A DNA stretch of 64,000 nucleotides, from positions 1 to 64,000 of the forward strand of contig NZ_AZAY01000001.1 in the NCBI RefSeq assembly GCF_001021165.1, in the 5' to 3' direction. Below the pieces are notes generated by a model. The model had not been told where the DNA came from. It was given only the letters and a program-made list of their open reading frames with translations, and ran no database searches. The DNA comes from Marinitoga sp. 1197. GTDB taxonomy: Bacteria; Thermotogota; Thermotogae; Petrotogales; Petrotogaceae. The translations under genes were made by a program, and so were the position numbers. Shown here piece by piece: positions 45,052-52,647 of this stretch. Numbering within the stretch: the stretch's first letter is position 1; each line of letters starts with the position of its first letter.

Positions 45052-45076
45052 TTAATATTTGCGAAGCAAATATTAA
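45052..45076. repeat. 11-bp perfect inverted repeat upstream of the split ATPase
   Basis: TTAATATTTGC-GAA-GCAAATATTAA. It lies about 70 bases before the ATPase start; the stem-loop could be a terminator-like or regulatory structure. Confidence 0.45.
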
Positions 45077-45148
45077 AATGTTTTTATTTTAAAATCTTAA
45101 ATCTTTATCCTATAACCCGCTGTAAGCGTGTAACACCGGAGGTATATC

Positions 45149-46178
45149 ATGAGAATTTTTTGTACATCGGGACCTGTTGATAAAAAAACATGTTATTATA
45201 TTGAGCGACCAGATATAATGGAAGAAGCACTTGAACATATAGAAAATTGGAGATATTTTAATATTATATCTCCAGAAGAGTCAGGTAAAACTACATTTTT
45301 GAAAACATTGATAGAAAATTTAAGAAACAAATATTTAACAATATATATATCATTAAATGGATATGGCAAAATAGGTTATGATGAATTCAAAAAAAAAATT
45401 TATAAATGATTTTAGAAAGTCCCTTAAAGAGATGGGAGCAGATGAATTAAAAATAAAAAATTTAAAAAGAATAAATAATATTATTTTTGAAATAGCAGAA
45501 AAAGAAAATAAAGAAATAATATTGATGGTAGATGATTTTGAAAAATTAAAAACTTTAGAAGTATTAAATGAATTTTTGCATACAATAAGAGCGATGTTTC
45601 ATATGAAAAAAGAATATAAATTGAGAAGTGTAATATTTTCAGGTGCAAAATATATTCCTATAATGCCTGATGATAAAGGGAGTCCTTACAACATAGCAGA
45701 ACACATGGAAATACCCTACTTTACGAAAGGACAAGTATATGATTTACTTTCACAACATGAAAAAGAAACAGGACAAATATTCGAAGAAAAAGTAAAAGAA
45801 TTAATATGGCACAACGCAGCAGGACAACCAGGATTAACCAATGGTCTTGCATATGATTTAGTAATGAAAAAAGCAAAAGGAGAAAAAATAATAACAGAAA
45901 AACATTTTGAAAAAACGTTATATGATTACATGTATGTTTATATAGACAAAAACATAGCAAATATAATAAACAAAGCAAAAAATGAAAAGGATTTAATAAT
46001 GAAAATATTATTTGAACCAAATAATGTAGAATTTAATATATATGACGAAAACATAAAATTCTTATATTTAAATGGTTTAATAGACAATTGTAATGGAAAG
46101 TGCTGTGTAAGGGTACCATTATACTATAAAGCATTATATGCAAGGTTTAAACCAAAAGTAAATATTGATAATAGTTGA
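45149..46178 (+). pseudogene. AAA-family ATPase split by a frameshift in an A10 run
   Basis: Two overlapping frames (45149-45409 and 45378-46178) together encode one protein of about 342 residues. The first carries a P-loop-like SPEESGKTTFLKTL; the second carries ILMVDDFEKLKTL as Walker B and a C-terminal part with YFTKGQVYDLLSQHEKETG, resembling AAA-like (AAA_35 type) ATPases. The break is a run of ten A's at 45389-45398; nine would restore one frame (YDEF-KKK-FINDF). It may be a true mutation, a sequencing homopolymer error, or a transcriptional-slippage site. The start follows CCGGAGGTATATC. Confidence 0.7.
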
Positions 46179-46235
46179 TTAACGATGATTGAAATAATAG
46201 TGATTATCTATATAATTTTTGTGAGGTGCGTCTAA

Positions 46236-46787
46236 ATGAGACGAGCTTTCGGATTATTAAGCATAATAATATTTTTTATTTTTACAAGTGTTAGTATTTT
46301 CATTAATAAAAATTGGTGGAATATTCTCAACTATACTTTCAGCAAACTTGGAAAACCAGCGCTCGCTTTATCGCCATGGATTTTTTCTGTAGGAGTCATA
46401 ATCGGTGGAATTTTTATGAGTATCCATGGATTTCTTGTTATTTCACACTCCGAAAACAAACTTAAGATTGTTGGAGGCTCTTATGTTATACTATCAGGAA
46501 TTTTTATGATTCTTTCTGGGGTTTTCTCTGATGGGACGAAATCACACGATTTTATAGCGCTTTCTACATTCTTGTTTTTCTATACTGGAAACCTATTATA
46601 CGGTCTTGGAAGCTATGACAAGAAGATTAGAAATTGCTTTATAACCATTTTTATTGCCGCAATTGTTGGACTTTTACTCCCAATATGGCCGTCACTCGGG
46701 ATCCTTGAAATTTATGGTTTATCTTTGGTTGTTATTGAATGTATACTAATTATCTATGAAAAAGACCCTGTTTTATCCTTAAAATAA
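46236..46787 (+). CDS. DUF998-type membrane protein
   Basis: A 183-residue protein with about six membrane segments. FSKLGKPALALSPWIFSVGVIIGG and SGVFSDGTKSHDFIALSTFLFF fit the DUF998 pattern, common in thermophilic archaea. Its codon choice looks less AT-skewed than its neighbours, which could mean transfer. Function unknown. GTGAGGTGCG precedes the ATG. Confidence 0.7.
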   Translation: MRRAFGLLSIIIFFIFTSVSIFINKNWWNILNYTFSKLGKPALALSPWIFSVGVIIGGIFMSIHGFLVISHSENKLKIVGGSYVILSGIFMILSGVFSDGTKSHDFIALSTFLFFYTGNLLYGLGSYDKKIRNCFITIFIAAIVGLLLPIWPSLGILEIYGLSLVVIECILIIYEKDPVLSLK

Positions 46788-46830
46788 TATGTTTTGTCTT
46801 ATATCATAATTATATTTTAATTAATAATAA

Positions 46831-46858
46831 AAATCAGGCTTTTATACCTGATTTTTTT
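46831..46858 (+). terminator. hairpin terminator after the DUF998 gene
   Basis: AAATCAGG and CCTGATTT with an 8-base loop, followed by a T-run. Confidence 0.8.
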
Positions 46859-46935
46859 ATTTCTACATTTAGAGGTTTCTTTCTAAATGGTCCCGCACAA
46901 GAAAGGTAACACCATTACAATTCTTGTTTTGTTGT

Positions 46936-47270
46936 ATAATATATAATATTATATACATTATATAATAAATATTATTTGAAATTTTCTACTTTTATATAAA
47001 ATATATTATATATTTTATATAAAACAATGAATAATATAAATAAGATTTTATAAATAGAAGATTTGATATTTATATTATATATAAATTATAATATATTTTA
47101 TATAGATAAATTATATTTATAATATAACATATGAAAGATATACAATTTATAAAATATATACAATGTATAAATTTACTTCTGAAAAAACTGTGTATTTTCA
47201 AAAAAGTAAATCATTTATTTTAAAAATCACTACTTTTATAAACAATAAAAATAGTTAATAATGTCTATTT
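46936..47270. other. extremely AT-rich low-complexity tract
   Basis: About 335 bases built mostly of TATA, ATATT and TTATAT words, with only scattered G or C, well beyond the local average. It has no stable reading frame. It could be a bent or easily melted region, a relic of decayed genes, or a hotspot for insertions. Confidence 0.6.
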
Positions 47271-47293
47271 CATGCTTTATTAAAGCTTTTTTA

Positions 47294-47327
47294 TTTACTT
47301 CGGTAAATTTTGATTTACCGAAGTAAA
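47294..47327. promoter_or_regulatory. two tandem TTTAC-N4-GTAAA palindromes with an orphan ribosome site
   Basis: TTTACTTCGGTAAA and TTTACCGAAGTAAA are exact reverse complements of each other, each itself TTTAC-N4-GTAAA, with centres 20 bases apart (two helical turns). AAGGAGGAG follows at once, but no start codon comes after it; instead the sequence runs into the terminator repeat. It looks like the 5' end of a lost, operator-controlled gene. Confidence 0.6.
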
Positions 47328-47381
47328 AGGAGGAGATTATCAATCAATACTGCTAAAAAATTTATTTATTTAAATTCTCCG

Positions 47382-47475
47382 ATTTTAGACACTATAAAAA
47401 AATCGGATGATTATTTTATCATCCGATTAATAAAACGCCTTTTATATCGCAAAATTCTTTTTAAGAAAATATTAC
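47382..47475 (-). repeat. 94-bp terminator-containing repeat, copy A
   Basis: Matches 48642-48733 at about 95% with a 2-base indel. On the minus strand it contains AATCGGATGAT and its complement followed by a T-run, an intrinsic terminator, here downstream of the small operon at 47.5-48.4 kb. Confidence 0.85.
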
Positions 47476-47549
47476 ATAATTTTTACTACAAAATGAGTAA
47501 AAATCATATAAACAACTTTCTCTTTTGAACTTTTATAAGATTATTAATA

Positions 47550-47948
47550 TTATTTTTTTTCTGATATATCCATATTAACAACAAAATAATCCATTGTAAA
47601 TTTAAAAATCAAAATATGCCGGGTTTGATTATATGTGAAATGTGAAAAATATCCATAAATATAAAATACAACTCCATATAAAAAAACAGAAATTATAAAA
47701 TTCTTAAAATTTCTCTTATTCTTTTTCGTTCCCATATATTTTTCTCTGATTATTGCAATTATTATAATCATAATACTGGTTAATAAAAATTTAAGAGATA
47801 TAATAGAAGGATATTTATATGTAAAAGGAAATTTTGTAGTCAAAAAACTTGGCATCAGATACCAATAAAAAAAAATTTCAAAAATAGTGTATAATATTGT
47901 AGCTTTATCTTTCTTAACCAATAAAAATATTTTTTTTATATCAATCAC
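47550..47948 (-). CDS. small membrane protein (132 aa), unknown
   Basis: About 132 residues with three to four membrane segments (ILYTIFEIFFYWYLM; LKFLLTSIMIIIIAII; FIISVFLYGVVFYIYGYF) and basic loops. The frame opens at a GTG two bases after the upstream stop, overlapping its own GAGGTG, so the true start is uncertain. Last of a three-gene unit headed by a Gly-rich peptide gene; an immunity or transport role would fit a peptide toxin but is speculation. Confidence 0.6.
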   Translation of the reverse strand: MIDIKKIFLLVKKDKATILYTIFEIFFYWYLMPSFLTTKFPFTYKYPSIISLKFLLTSIMIIIIAIIREKYMGTKKNKRNFKNFIISVFLYGVVFYIYGYFSHFTYNQTRHILIFKFTMDYFVVNMDISEKK

Positions 47949-47949
47949 C

Positions 47950-48231
47950 TCAATAAGTATATAATACTTTTTTAAATTCTATTTTAGTTGAAAAAATTTC
48001 GTATCCTGCTATATAAAAATCAATGTTATATAATCCTAAAAATTTTTGTGTATTTTGTTTAAATACTACTGTAATGTTTTTATTTGGATTTGTGAAATCT
48101 GGAGATATAACATTATAATATGCATTATATATTATATCATCTTTTGTTAATACACAAAAAACAGGTAAATATTTATCGCTTTTTAGTATTTTTTTAATTT
48201 TTAAATTTACTAAAATTTTATTCTGCGCCAC
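47950..48231 (-). CDS. small beta-rich protein (93 aa), unknown
   Basis: A 93-residue soluble protein (MAQNKILVNLKIKKILKSD at the start, YIAGYEIFSTKIEFKKVLYT at the end) with a predicted run of beta strands. GTG at 48231 follows GGAGCTATAA and overlaps the end of the 53-residue peptide gene by 14 bases, so the two are coupled. No family recognised. Confidence 0.6.
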   Translation of the reverse strand: MAQNKILVNLKIKKILKSDKYLPVFCVLTKDDIIYNAYYNVISPDFTNPNKNITVVFKQNTQKFLGLYNIDFYIAGYEIFSTKIEFKKVLYTY

Positions 48232-48379
48232 TTATAGCTCCTTGAACTCCACCATTAACACCATTCGCAGTTCTCTCAGCCACTTCCCTTGTTTTACCAG
48301 TTGCATAATCATGCAATTCCATATTATACAACTTCCAGTAATCACTTGATTCGTGAGAAATACCATCGTTAATATACAT
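48218..48379 (-). CDS. small peptide with Gly-rich C-terminus, bacteriocin-like (53 aa)
   Basis: ATG at 48379 is preceded by TAGGAGGGATAG, the best ribosome site in this gap. The product starts MYINDGISHESSDYW and ends NGVNGGVQGAISGAE. A hydrophilic N-terminus followed by GxxGGxxGAIxGA is reminiscent of class II bacteriocin cores, though no GG-type leader cleavage or Cys pair is clear. It heads the unit with the 93- and 132-residue genes. A different frame over the same bases (72 aa) lacks a ribosome site and is rejected. Confidence 0.6.
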   Translation of the reverse strand: MYINDGISHESSDYWKLYNMELHDYATGKTREVAERTANGVNGGVQGAISGAE

Positions 48380-48450
48380 TCTATCCCTCCTATTTGATAG
48401 TTTCTAAAAGTGTAATAAAAAGAATGGATTTTTAAAGTTATCATTTTCAC

Positions 48451-48751
48451 TTATTCAATTCATAATAATTTTATCAAAAAAAAAAAAAATCAACAACATT
48501 GAAGTAAATTATTTCTAAATTTTTCTTTTCATAAATTTAATAAATTTACACAATTATTATATCGTTTGATATATTATTATTGTTAAATTTTCGTTTAATA
48601 TGAGTAATATTAATCAGATATGTCCTTTTTAAAACCAGGCTATTTTAGACTCGATAAAAAAATCGGATGAATTTTATCATCCGATTAATAAAACACCTTT
48701 TATGTCGCAAAATTCTTTTTAAGAAAATGTTACGTACAAATTATTTACAAT
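48451..48751. other. intergenic region upstream of the small peptide operon
   Basis: Holds long A/T runs and copy B of the 94-bp repeat. It must contain the minus-strand promoter of the peptide operon; no clear consensus pair is visible. Confidence 0.5.
48642..48733 (-). repeat. 94-bp terminator-containing repeat, copy B
   Basis: A 92-base copy of the element at 47382-47475. On the minus strand its AATCGGATGA hairpin and T-run start 19 bases beyond the stop of the DUF234-type ATPase and would end that transcript. The two copies are direct repeats bracketing the small peptide operon. Confidence 0.85.
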
Positions 48752-50134
48752 TTAATAAATACCATCACTACTCTTTAAAATTTTCCATCCTTTTTCAGCT
48801 GTGAATTCAATAAGAATTATTTTTTCTTCTTCTAATAACCTTATTAAATTTTCTTCAAATCCACTTTTTGAAACAAGAATAAAATTATCTATCTCCATCT
48901 TTAATCTTTCTGTTTTAAGTTTTAGATTATAAAAATCCTTTACATTCATCTTTCTATTTCTCCATTTTATTTCCGCTGCATAAATTTTATTTTCAAAATC
49001 CTTTCCTAGCATATCTATTTCAATGTCCTTATTCCAATAATTGCCTGCTTCAATTAAATTAAATTTTTCTTTTAAATAATTTATACTCTGTTTTTCAAAT
49101 TCAAATGATACATATTGTGGCAAATCCCTTTTTATGACTTCCAAAACATTTGAGTAATCATTTAAATCCACATTTTCCTTATATGGAAAAATATATCTAT
49201 ACCAGAAATTAAATAACTGATCATCTATCTTATACAAAAAATTTTTTATTCTATGTGGATTTTTCGTAAATGCTGGATATATTCTTTTTACTATCTTTAA
49301 AAGTTGAAGGGATTTTAAATATGGTTGTATTTTCCTGGAGTCTTTTTCTCCAATGAATGTTGTTATCTCATTGATCCTTGTCTTTCCGTTAGCAAGTGCT
49401 TCAAGAATAGATTGATATACAGAAGTTTCCCTTAATTCTTGAGTTAAAATAAAATATGGTTCTTCTTTCAATGGAGCGCCAAGCGTTAAAAATAGCTTTT
49501 CTATATTCTCAAAAATATCGATATTATTATCCCATAATTGTAAATAATATGGAACGCCTCCTATAATTGAATAAACAATCATTAAAAAATGATAATCATA
49601 ATTCGGAAGAAACAAACTAATATCTTTAAAAGCAATAGGATTCAACATTAAATTTCCTGTTTTCCTTCCATATAATGGATTATTATAACTCAAGATACCT
49701 TCCATAAAACTTATGCTTGATCCACATAAGATTAGTTTGATTTTAGAATTTTCAAATTCATCAATCAATAATTGAAGTATTGAAAGCATTTCCTGATTCT
49801 TTTCAACCATATACTGAAATTCATCTAAAATTAAAATTAAATTTTCTTTTTTTGATAATTCAAACAGAATTCTAAATGCATCTTCCCAGTTTTCAAAATT
49901 AATTTTGCCAAAATTCAAAAATTCTCCTACTTTCATTGAAAAAATTTTTAACTGTTCTTTTGGAGAAATTTTTCTTGCAGTATAATATAATGCATTTTTG
50001 TTTTTTGATACTTCTTTTAATAAAAAACTCTTCCCAATTCTTCTTCTGCCATATAATATAAAAACTTCTTTTCTATTGGAATTCAAAATCTTTTCAAAAA
50101 AATCTCTTTCCTCAAATCTATCTATAAAAATAAT
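48752..50134 (-). CDS. DUF234-type ATPase with probable non-ATG (AUU) start
   Basis: About 460 residues. The P-loop is VFILYGRRRIGKSFLL, Walker B is LILILDEFQYM near residue 115, and the C-terminal half is a DUF234/PD-(D/E)XK-like region with YAAEIKWRNRKMNVKDF. These are archaeal-type ATPases of unknown role, often in mobile regions. The first standard start is a TTG at 50086 with no ribosome site. The frame continues upstream through IDRFEERDFFEKI, the conserved family N-terminus, to ATT codons at 50134 and 50131 directly after GGAGGTGAA. Either AUU initiates or the start codon has mutated. Confidence 0.75.
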   Translation of the reverse strand: MIFIDRFEERDFFEKILNSNRKEVFILYGRRRIGKSFLLKEVSKNKNALYYTARKISPKEQLKIFSMKVGEFLNFGKINFENWEDAFRILFELSKKENLILILDEFQYMVEKNQEMLSILQLLIDEFENSKIKLILCGSSISFMEGILSYNNPLYGRKTGNLMLNPIAFKDISLFLPNYDYHFLMIVYSIIGGVPYYLQLWDNNIDIFENIEKLFLTLGAPLKEEPYFILTQELRETSVYQSILEALANGKTRINEITTFIGEKDSRKIQPYLKSLQLLKIVKRIYPAFTKNPHRIKNFLYKIDDQLFNFWYRYIFPYKENVDLNDYSNVLEVIKRDLPQYVSFEFEKQSINYLKEKFNLIEAGNYWNKDIEIDMLGKDFENKIYAAEIKWRNRKMNVKDFYNLKLKTERLKMEIDNFILVSKSGFEENLIRLLEEEKIILIEFTAEKGWKILKSSDGIY

Positions 50135-50148
50135 TTCACCTCCAATTT

Positions 50149-50193
50149 AAATTATACTAAACTAAATTAGTATAATTTAAATTAGTATAATTT
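50149..50193 (-). promoter_or_regulatory. three 12-bp AAATTATACTAA repeats (operator/promoter)
   Basis: AAATTATACTAA at 50149-50160 is followed by two copies of its complement, TTAGTATAATTT, at 50167-50178 and 50182-50193, spaced 15 bases. The repeats lie directly upstream of the ATPase ribosome site and include TATACT/TATAAT words, so operator and -10 elements overlap. Confidence 0.55.
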
Positions 50194-50247
50194 CGATGTA
50201 ATTATATCACAAAAAAATCAATTTTACTATATTGTATACAAAAAATA

Positions 50248-50273
50248 AAAGCTTTCCAAAAATGGAAAGCTTT
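50248..50273 (-). terminator. hairpin terminator after the RND operon
   Basis: AAAGCTTTCC-AAAAAT-GGAAAGCTTT, with a T-rich stretch following on the minus strand. Confidence 0.85.
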
Positions 50274-50284
50274 AGAAATAATTT

Positions 50285-51859
50285 TTAGAAATATGCTTTT
50301 ATATTAAGAGAAATTGAGTTTGTTGTTTCAAGTGATTTCATCGGATGATTTTCATTTTCTGCATATGCATATTTAAAAGAAATTCCTGGTTCAAAATTAT
50401 CTATTCCAGAATAATAAATTTTAACATTTGCCATATATCCTGGAAGATATGCATCATTAATTTTCGCAAAATCAATAAGACCTAATCCTTCTAAATTAAA
50501 ATTGTTAATCTTCATTTTTATATAAGTATCTCCACCAAATGAAATATGATCCTTCAATTCTTCACTTGGAAGTCCATTAAATCCTTCAATCCCAAAAGTA
50601 AACTCTTCACCTGAAGTATATTCTATTCCAAAAACCCCTTTTACATAATATTTCTCAAAAATCTCAACATTTGTTGATGATGTTGTTAAAACAGTTTCAG
50701 TTGGTTTTGATGTGTTAGGTACATAATAAGATGTATTTACAATAACATAATTTCTTTCAGGCATTATAAATGCTGCCTCACCATGATAACTTATAGAATC
50801 AAAGAAGTTTGAAACTCCCTGAAGATCTATTGTTACTGAATTTCTATTTGGTCTGTAAAATACAGTTTTTGATATACCTGTTCCATCTTCAGAGTATGAA
50901 ATATCAATTTTTTCTGGAACCATAAAATGGTAATGATCATGAACAAATCCAAGTTTTATGTCATAATCCATAATATTCATTGAAATCTTTGATTCAAAAT
51001 TTGAATTATAAATTGACAATTCATCTGTTGATGTTGAATTTGCTGTAATTGTATTTACTTTATATGTATTTGATAATGATAAAAGTGTTTGACCAAGATA
51101 TATTTCGTTTATCTTTTCATCAGTAAAACCTATTGTCTTTAATGTTGATGGATCATTAAGGAATTGATTGATTTGATCCTGAGTAAATCCTTTACTTAAA
51201 AGTGTTTTCATTAATTCTTCTGTTGCACTTTCTACTTCTTCGTGTTTCGCTTTAAAGATATATGTTAATGTAGCCTCATTTTCTGCAATTATATTTTCGT
51301 TGATTGTTTTTGGGTATAATATAAATTGTGGTATATCATCATAGACTTTTGGTGTAAAGGTTAATTCATATCCATAATCGTTTATATAACCATTTATTGT
51401 TATTCCATCTACAGGCAATGGTTTTAAGTCTTCAAAGATATTTATTCCATCATGTGCATTTAAAAGAACAGATGGGCTATATAATGTTGCACTTCCGTTA
51501 TCCTGAATAAACCTTCCAAATCTTATCGTTGTATCATTTAGATAAACATCTGCATATCCTTCATTTAAAATATATAATGCCCATGGAAGTGAAGGTTTTA
51601 TTATATAAGAAGGAATTAAAGATTTATATGTATCTCCAAGATCTATTTCATAATCAAAACCATCTATTTTAAAGAAATCTATTGACAATTTGTAATAAAG
51701 AGTATCGAGTTCATTTTCAATTGTAATGTTTGTTTTTAATCCACTAAACGTAGTTGATGCATCATTTGAAAAATTATATCCATATATATAATTTATATCA
51801 CCTGCAATTGCAAATATTGAAAAAATTAATAGCATTATTATAATAATTGATTTTTTCAT
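50285..51859 (-). CDS. exported outer-envelope-like protein of the RND operon
   Basis: A 524-residue protein with a signal peptide (MKKSIIIIMLLIFSIFAIAG). The body is beta-rich with alternating polar and aromatic residues and ends ...NSISLNIKAYF, a terminal aromatic as in beta-barrel outer-membrane proteins. A helical insert of about residues 205-265 (EEVESATEELMKTLLSKGF) interrupts it. It is the last gene after a LolA-like protein and an RND exporter, an arrangement that suggests a channel or acceptor for the exported substrate. No named family is recognised. ATG follows CAGGAGGTTATAATT. Confidence 0.72.
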   Translation of the reverse strand: MKKSIIIIMLLIFSIFAIAGDINYIYGYNFSNDASTTFSGLKTNITIENELDTLYYKLSIDFFKIDGFDYEIDLGDTYKSLIPSYIIKPSLPWALYILNEGYADVYLNDTTIRFGRFIQDNGSATLYSPSVLLNAHDGINIFEDLKPLPVDGITINGYINDYGYELTFTPKVYDDIPQFILYPKTINENIIAENEATLTYIFKAKHEEVESATEELMKTLLSKGFTQDQINQFLNDPSTLKTIGFTDEKINEIYLGQTLLSLSNTYKVNTITANSTSTDELSIYNSNFESKISMNIMDYDIKLGFVHDHYHFMVPEKIDISYSEDGTGISKTVFYRPNRNSVTIDLQGVSNFFDSISYHGEAAFIMPERNYVIVNTSYYVPNTSKPTETVLTTSSTNVEIFEKYYVKGVFGIEYTSGEEFTFGIEGFNGLPSEELKDHISFGGDTYIKMKINNFNLEGLGLIDFAKINDAYLPGYMANVKIYYSGIDNFEPGISFKYAYAENENHPMKSLETTNSISLNIKAYF

Positions 51860-51875
51860 AATTATAACCTCCTGA

Positions 51876-52634
51876 TTATTGATATTTCAACACAGGTTTT
51901 GAAATATTCCTTTTGTTGAAAAATCTTTTTGTAATGGAAATATCGAACTCTACATTTTTAATAATCAATATGGTTGAGTGATTTTCTTCGAGATTATTCA
52001 ATTCAATTTTTGTTGCAAGAATATGTCCAGAAAAATTTTTTACGCCACTAAAATTCATAACTTTTATCAATTTATTAGCTTTGTTATAAAATTCAATCTT
52101 TTCAAATAAAAGATCTTTTTTAACAATAGTAGCAACTATCTTTCCATAATCGCTATCTGATTCGTGCGGAATTATTTCCACAATATATTTCTTTTCTGTT
52201 TCATTGATCAAATTAGCGTCATAATCACCATTTTGTTCGTTATAAAGTAAAGATATATCGTTGTATTTAAAGTCAGAGCCCACGAATTTTCCGTTTTTTG
52301 CGCCACCAGATATTCTCTTTGTTTTTCTGTATGCAGGCATATAAAGGTATATTTCATCGTCAGAAAGTGTTAATAAAGTTATCCTTTTAACTTCTGCAGG
52401 TTTATTAAATCTTACAAGTGCTAACGTATCTTCTCCATCATGCATAAGATACATATCAAACTCTCTTTCTCTTATTTCACCGTTTGAACTCTTTAATTGC
52501 ATGATTACAAGTGATTTTTCTGTTTTGAAGTTATCATGTGCATCTTTAACTTTATCAAGTACATCCTGCCCTGTCATTGAAAAAATCGAAATTACAAAAG
52601 TCAATAAAATTACAATACTAATCTTTTTTCTCAT
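51876..52634 (-). CDS. LolA-like outer-membrane lipoprotein-sorting protein (COG2834)
   Basis: A 252-residue exported protein with signal peptide (RKKISIVILLTFVISIFSMTG). REFDMYLMHDGEDTLALVRFNKP, then LYMPAYRKTKRISGG and VGSDFKYNDISLL fit the LolA-like family usually paired with MMPL/RND exporters. The family binds acyl chains or lipids in a half-barrel. Located 16 bases upstream of the envelope protein gene and 13 bases downstream of the exporter. Confidence 0.87.
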   Translation of the reverse strand: MRKKISIVILLTFVISIFSMTGQDVLDKVKDAHDNFKTEKSLVIMQLKSSNGEIREREFDMYLMHDGEDTLALVRFNKPAEVKRITLLTLSDDEIYLYMPAYRKTKRISGGAKNGKFVGSDFKYNDISLLYNEQNGDYDANLINETEKKYIVEIIPHESDSDYGKIVATIVKKDLLFEKIEFYNKANKLIKVMNFSGVKNFSGHILATKIELNNLEENHSTILIIKNVEFDISITKRFFNKRNISKPVLKYQ

Positions 52635-52647
52635 AAATTTCTCCTCC

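Larger units (their letters stand above)
46788..47549. other. 762-base accessory gap: terminator, AT tract, operator, terminator repeat
   Basis: No convincing gene. It contains a terminator, a nearly GC-free tract, two tandem palindromes followed by a ribosome binding site without a start codon, and copy A of a 94-bp repeat, each listed separately. Confidence 0.6.

Noticed and set aside
46936-47270. CRISPR or tandem repeat array
   Set aside because: The tract has recurrent TATA words but no regular repeat-spacer period.
47310-47528. 72-residue plus-strand frame after the twin palindromes
   Set aside because: It would need a start inside the inverted repeat, before the AAGGAGGAG site, and reads through the terminator repeat; no ATG follows the ribosome site.
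48232-48450. 72-residue minus-strand frame over the small peptide gene
   Set aside because: No ribosome site, and the 53-residue frame in the same place has a strong one and is coupled to the next gene.
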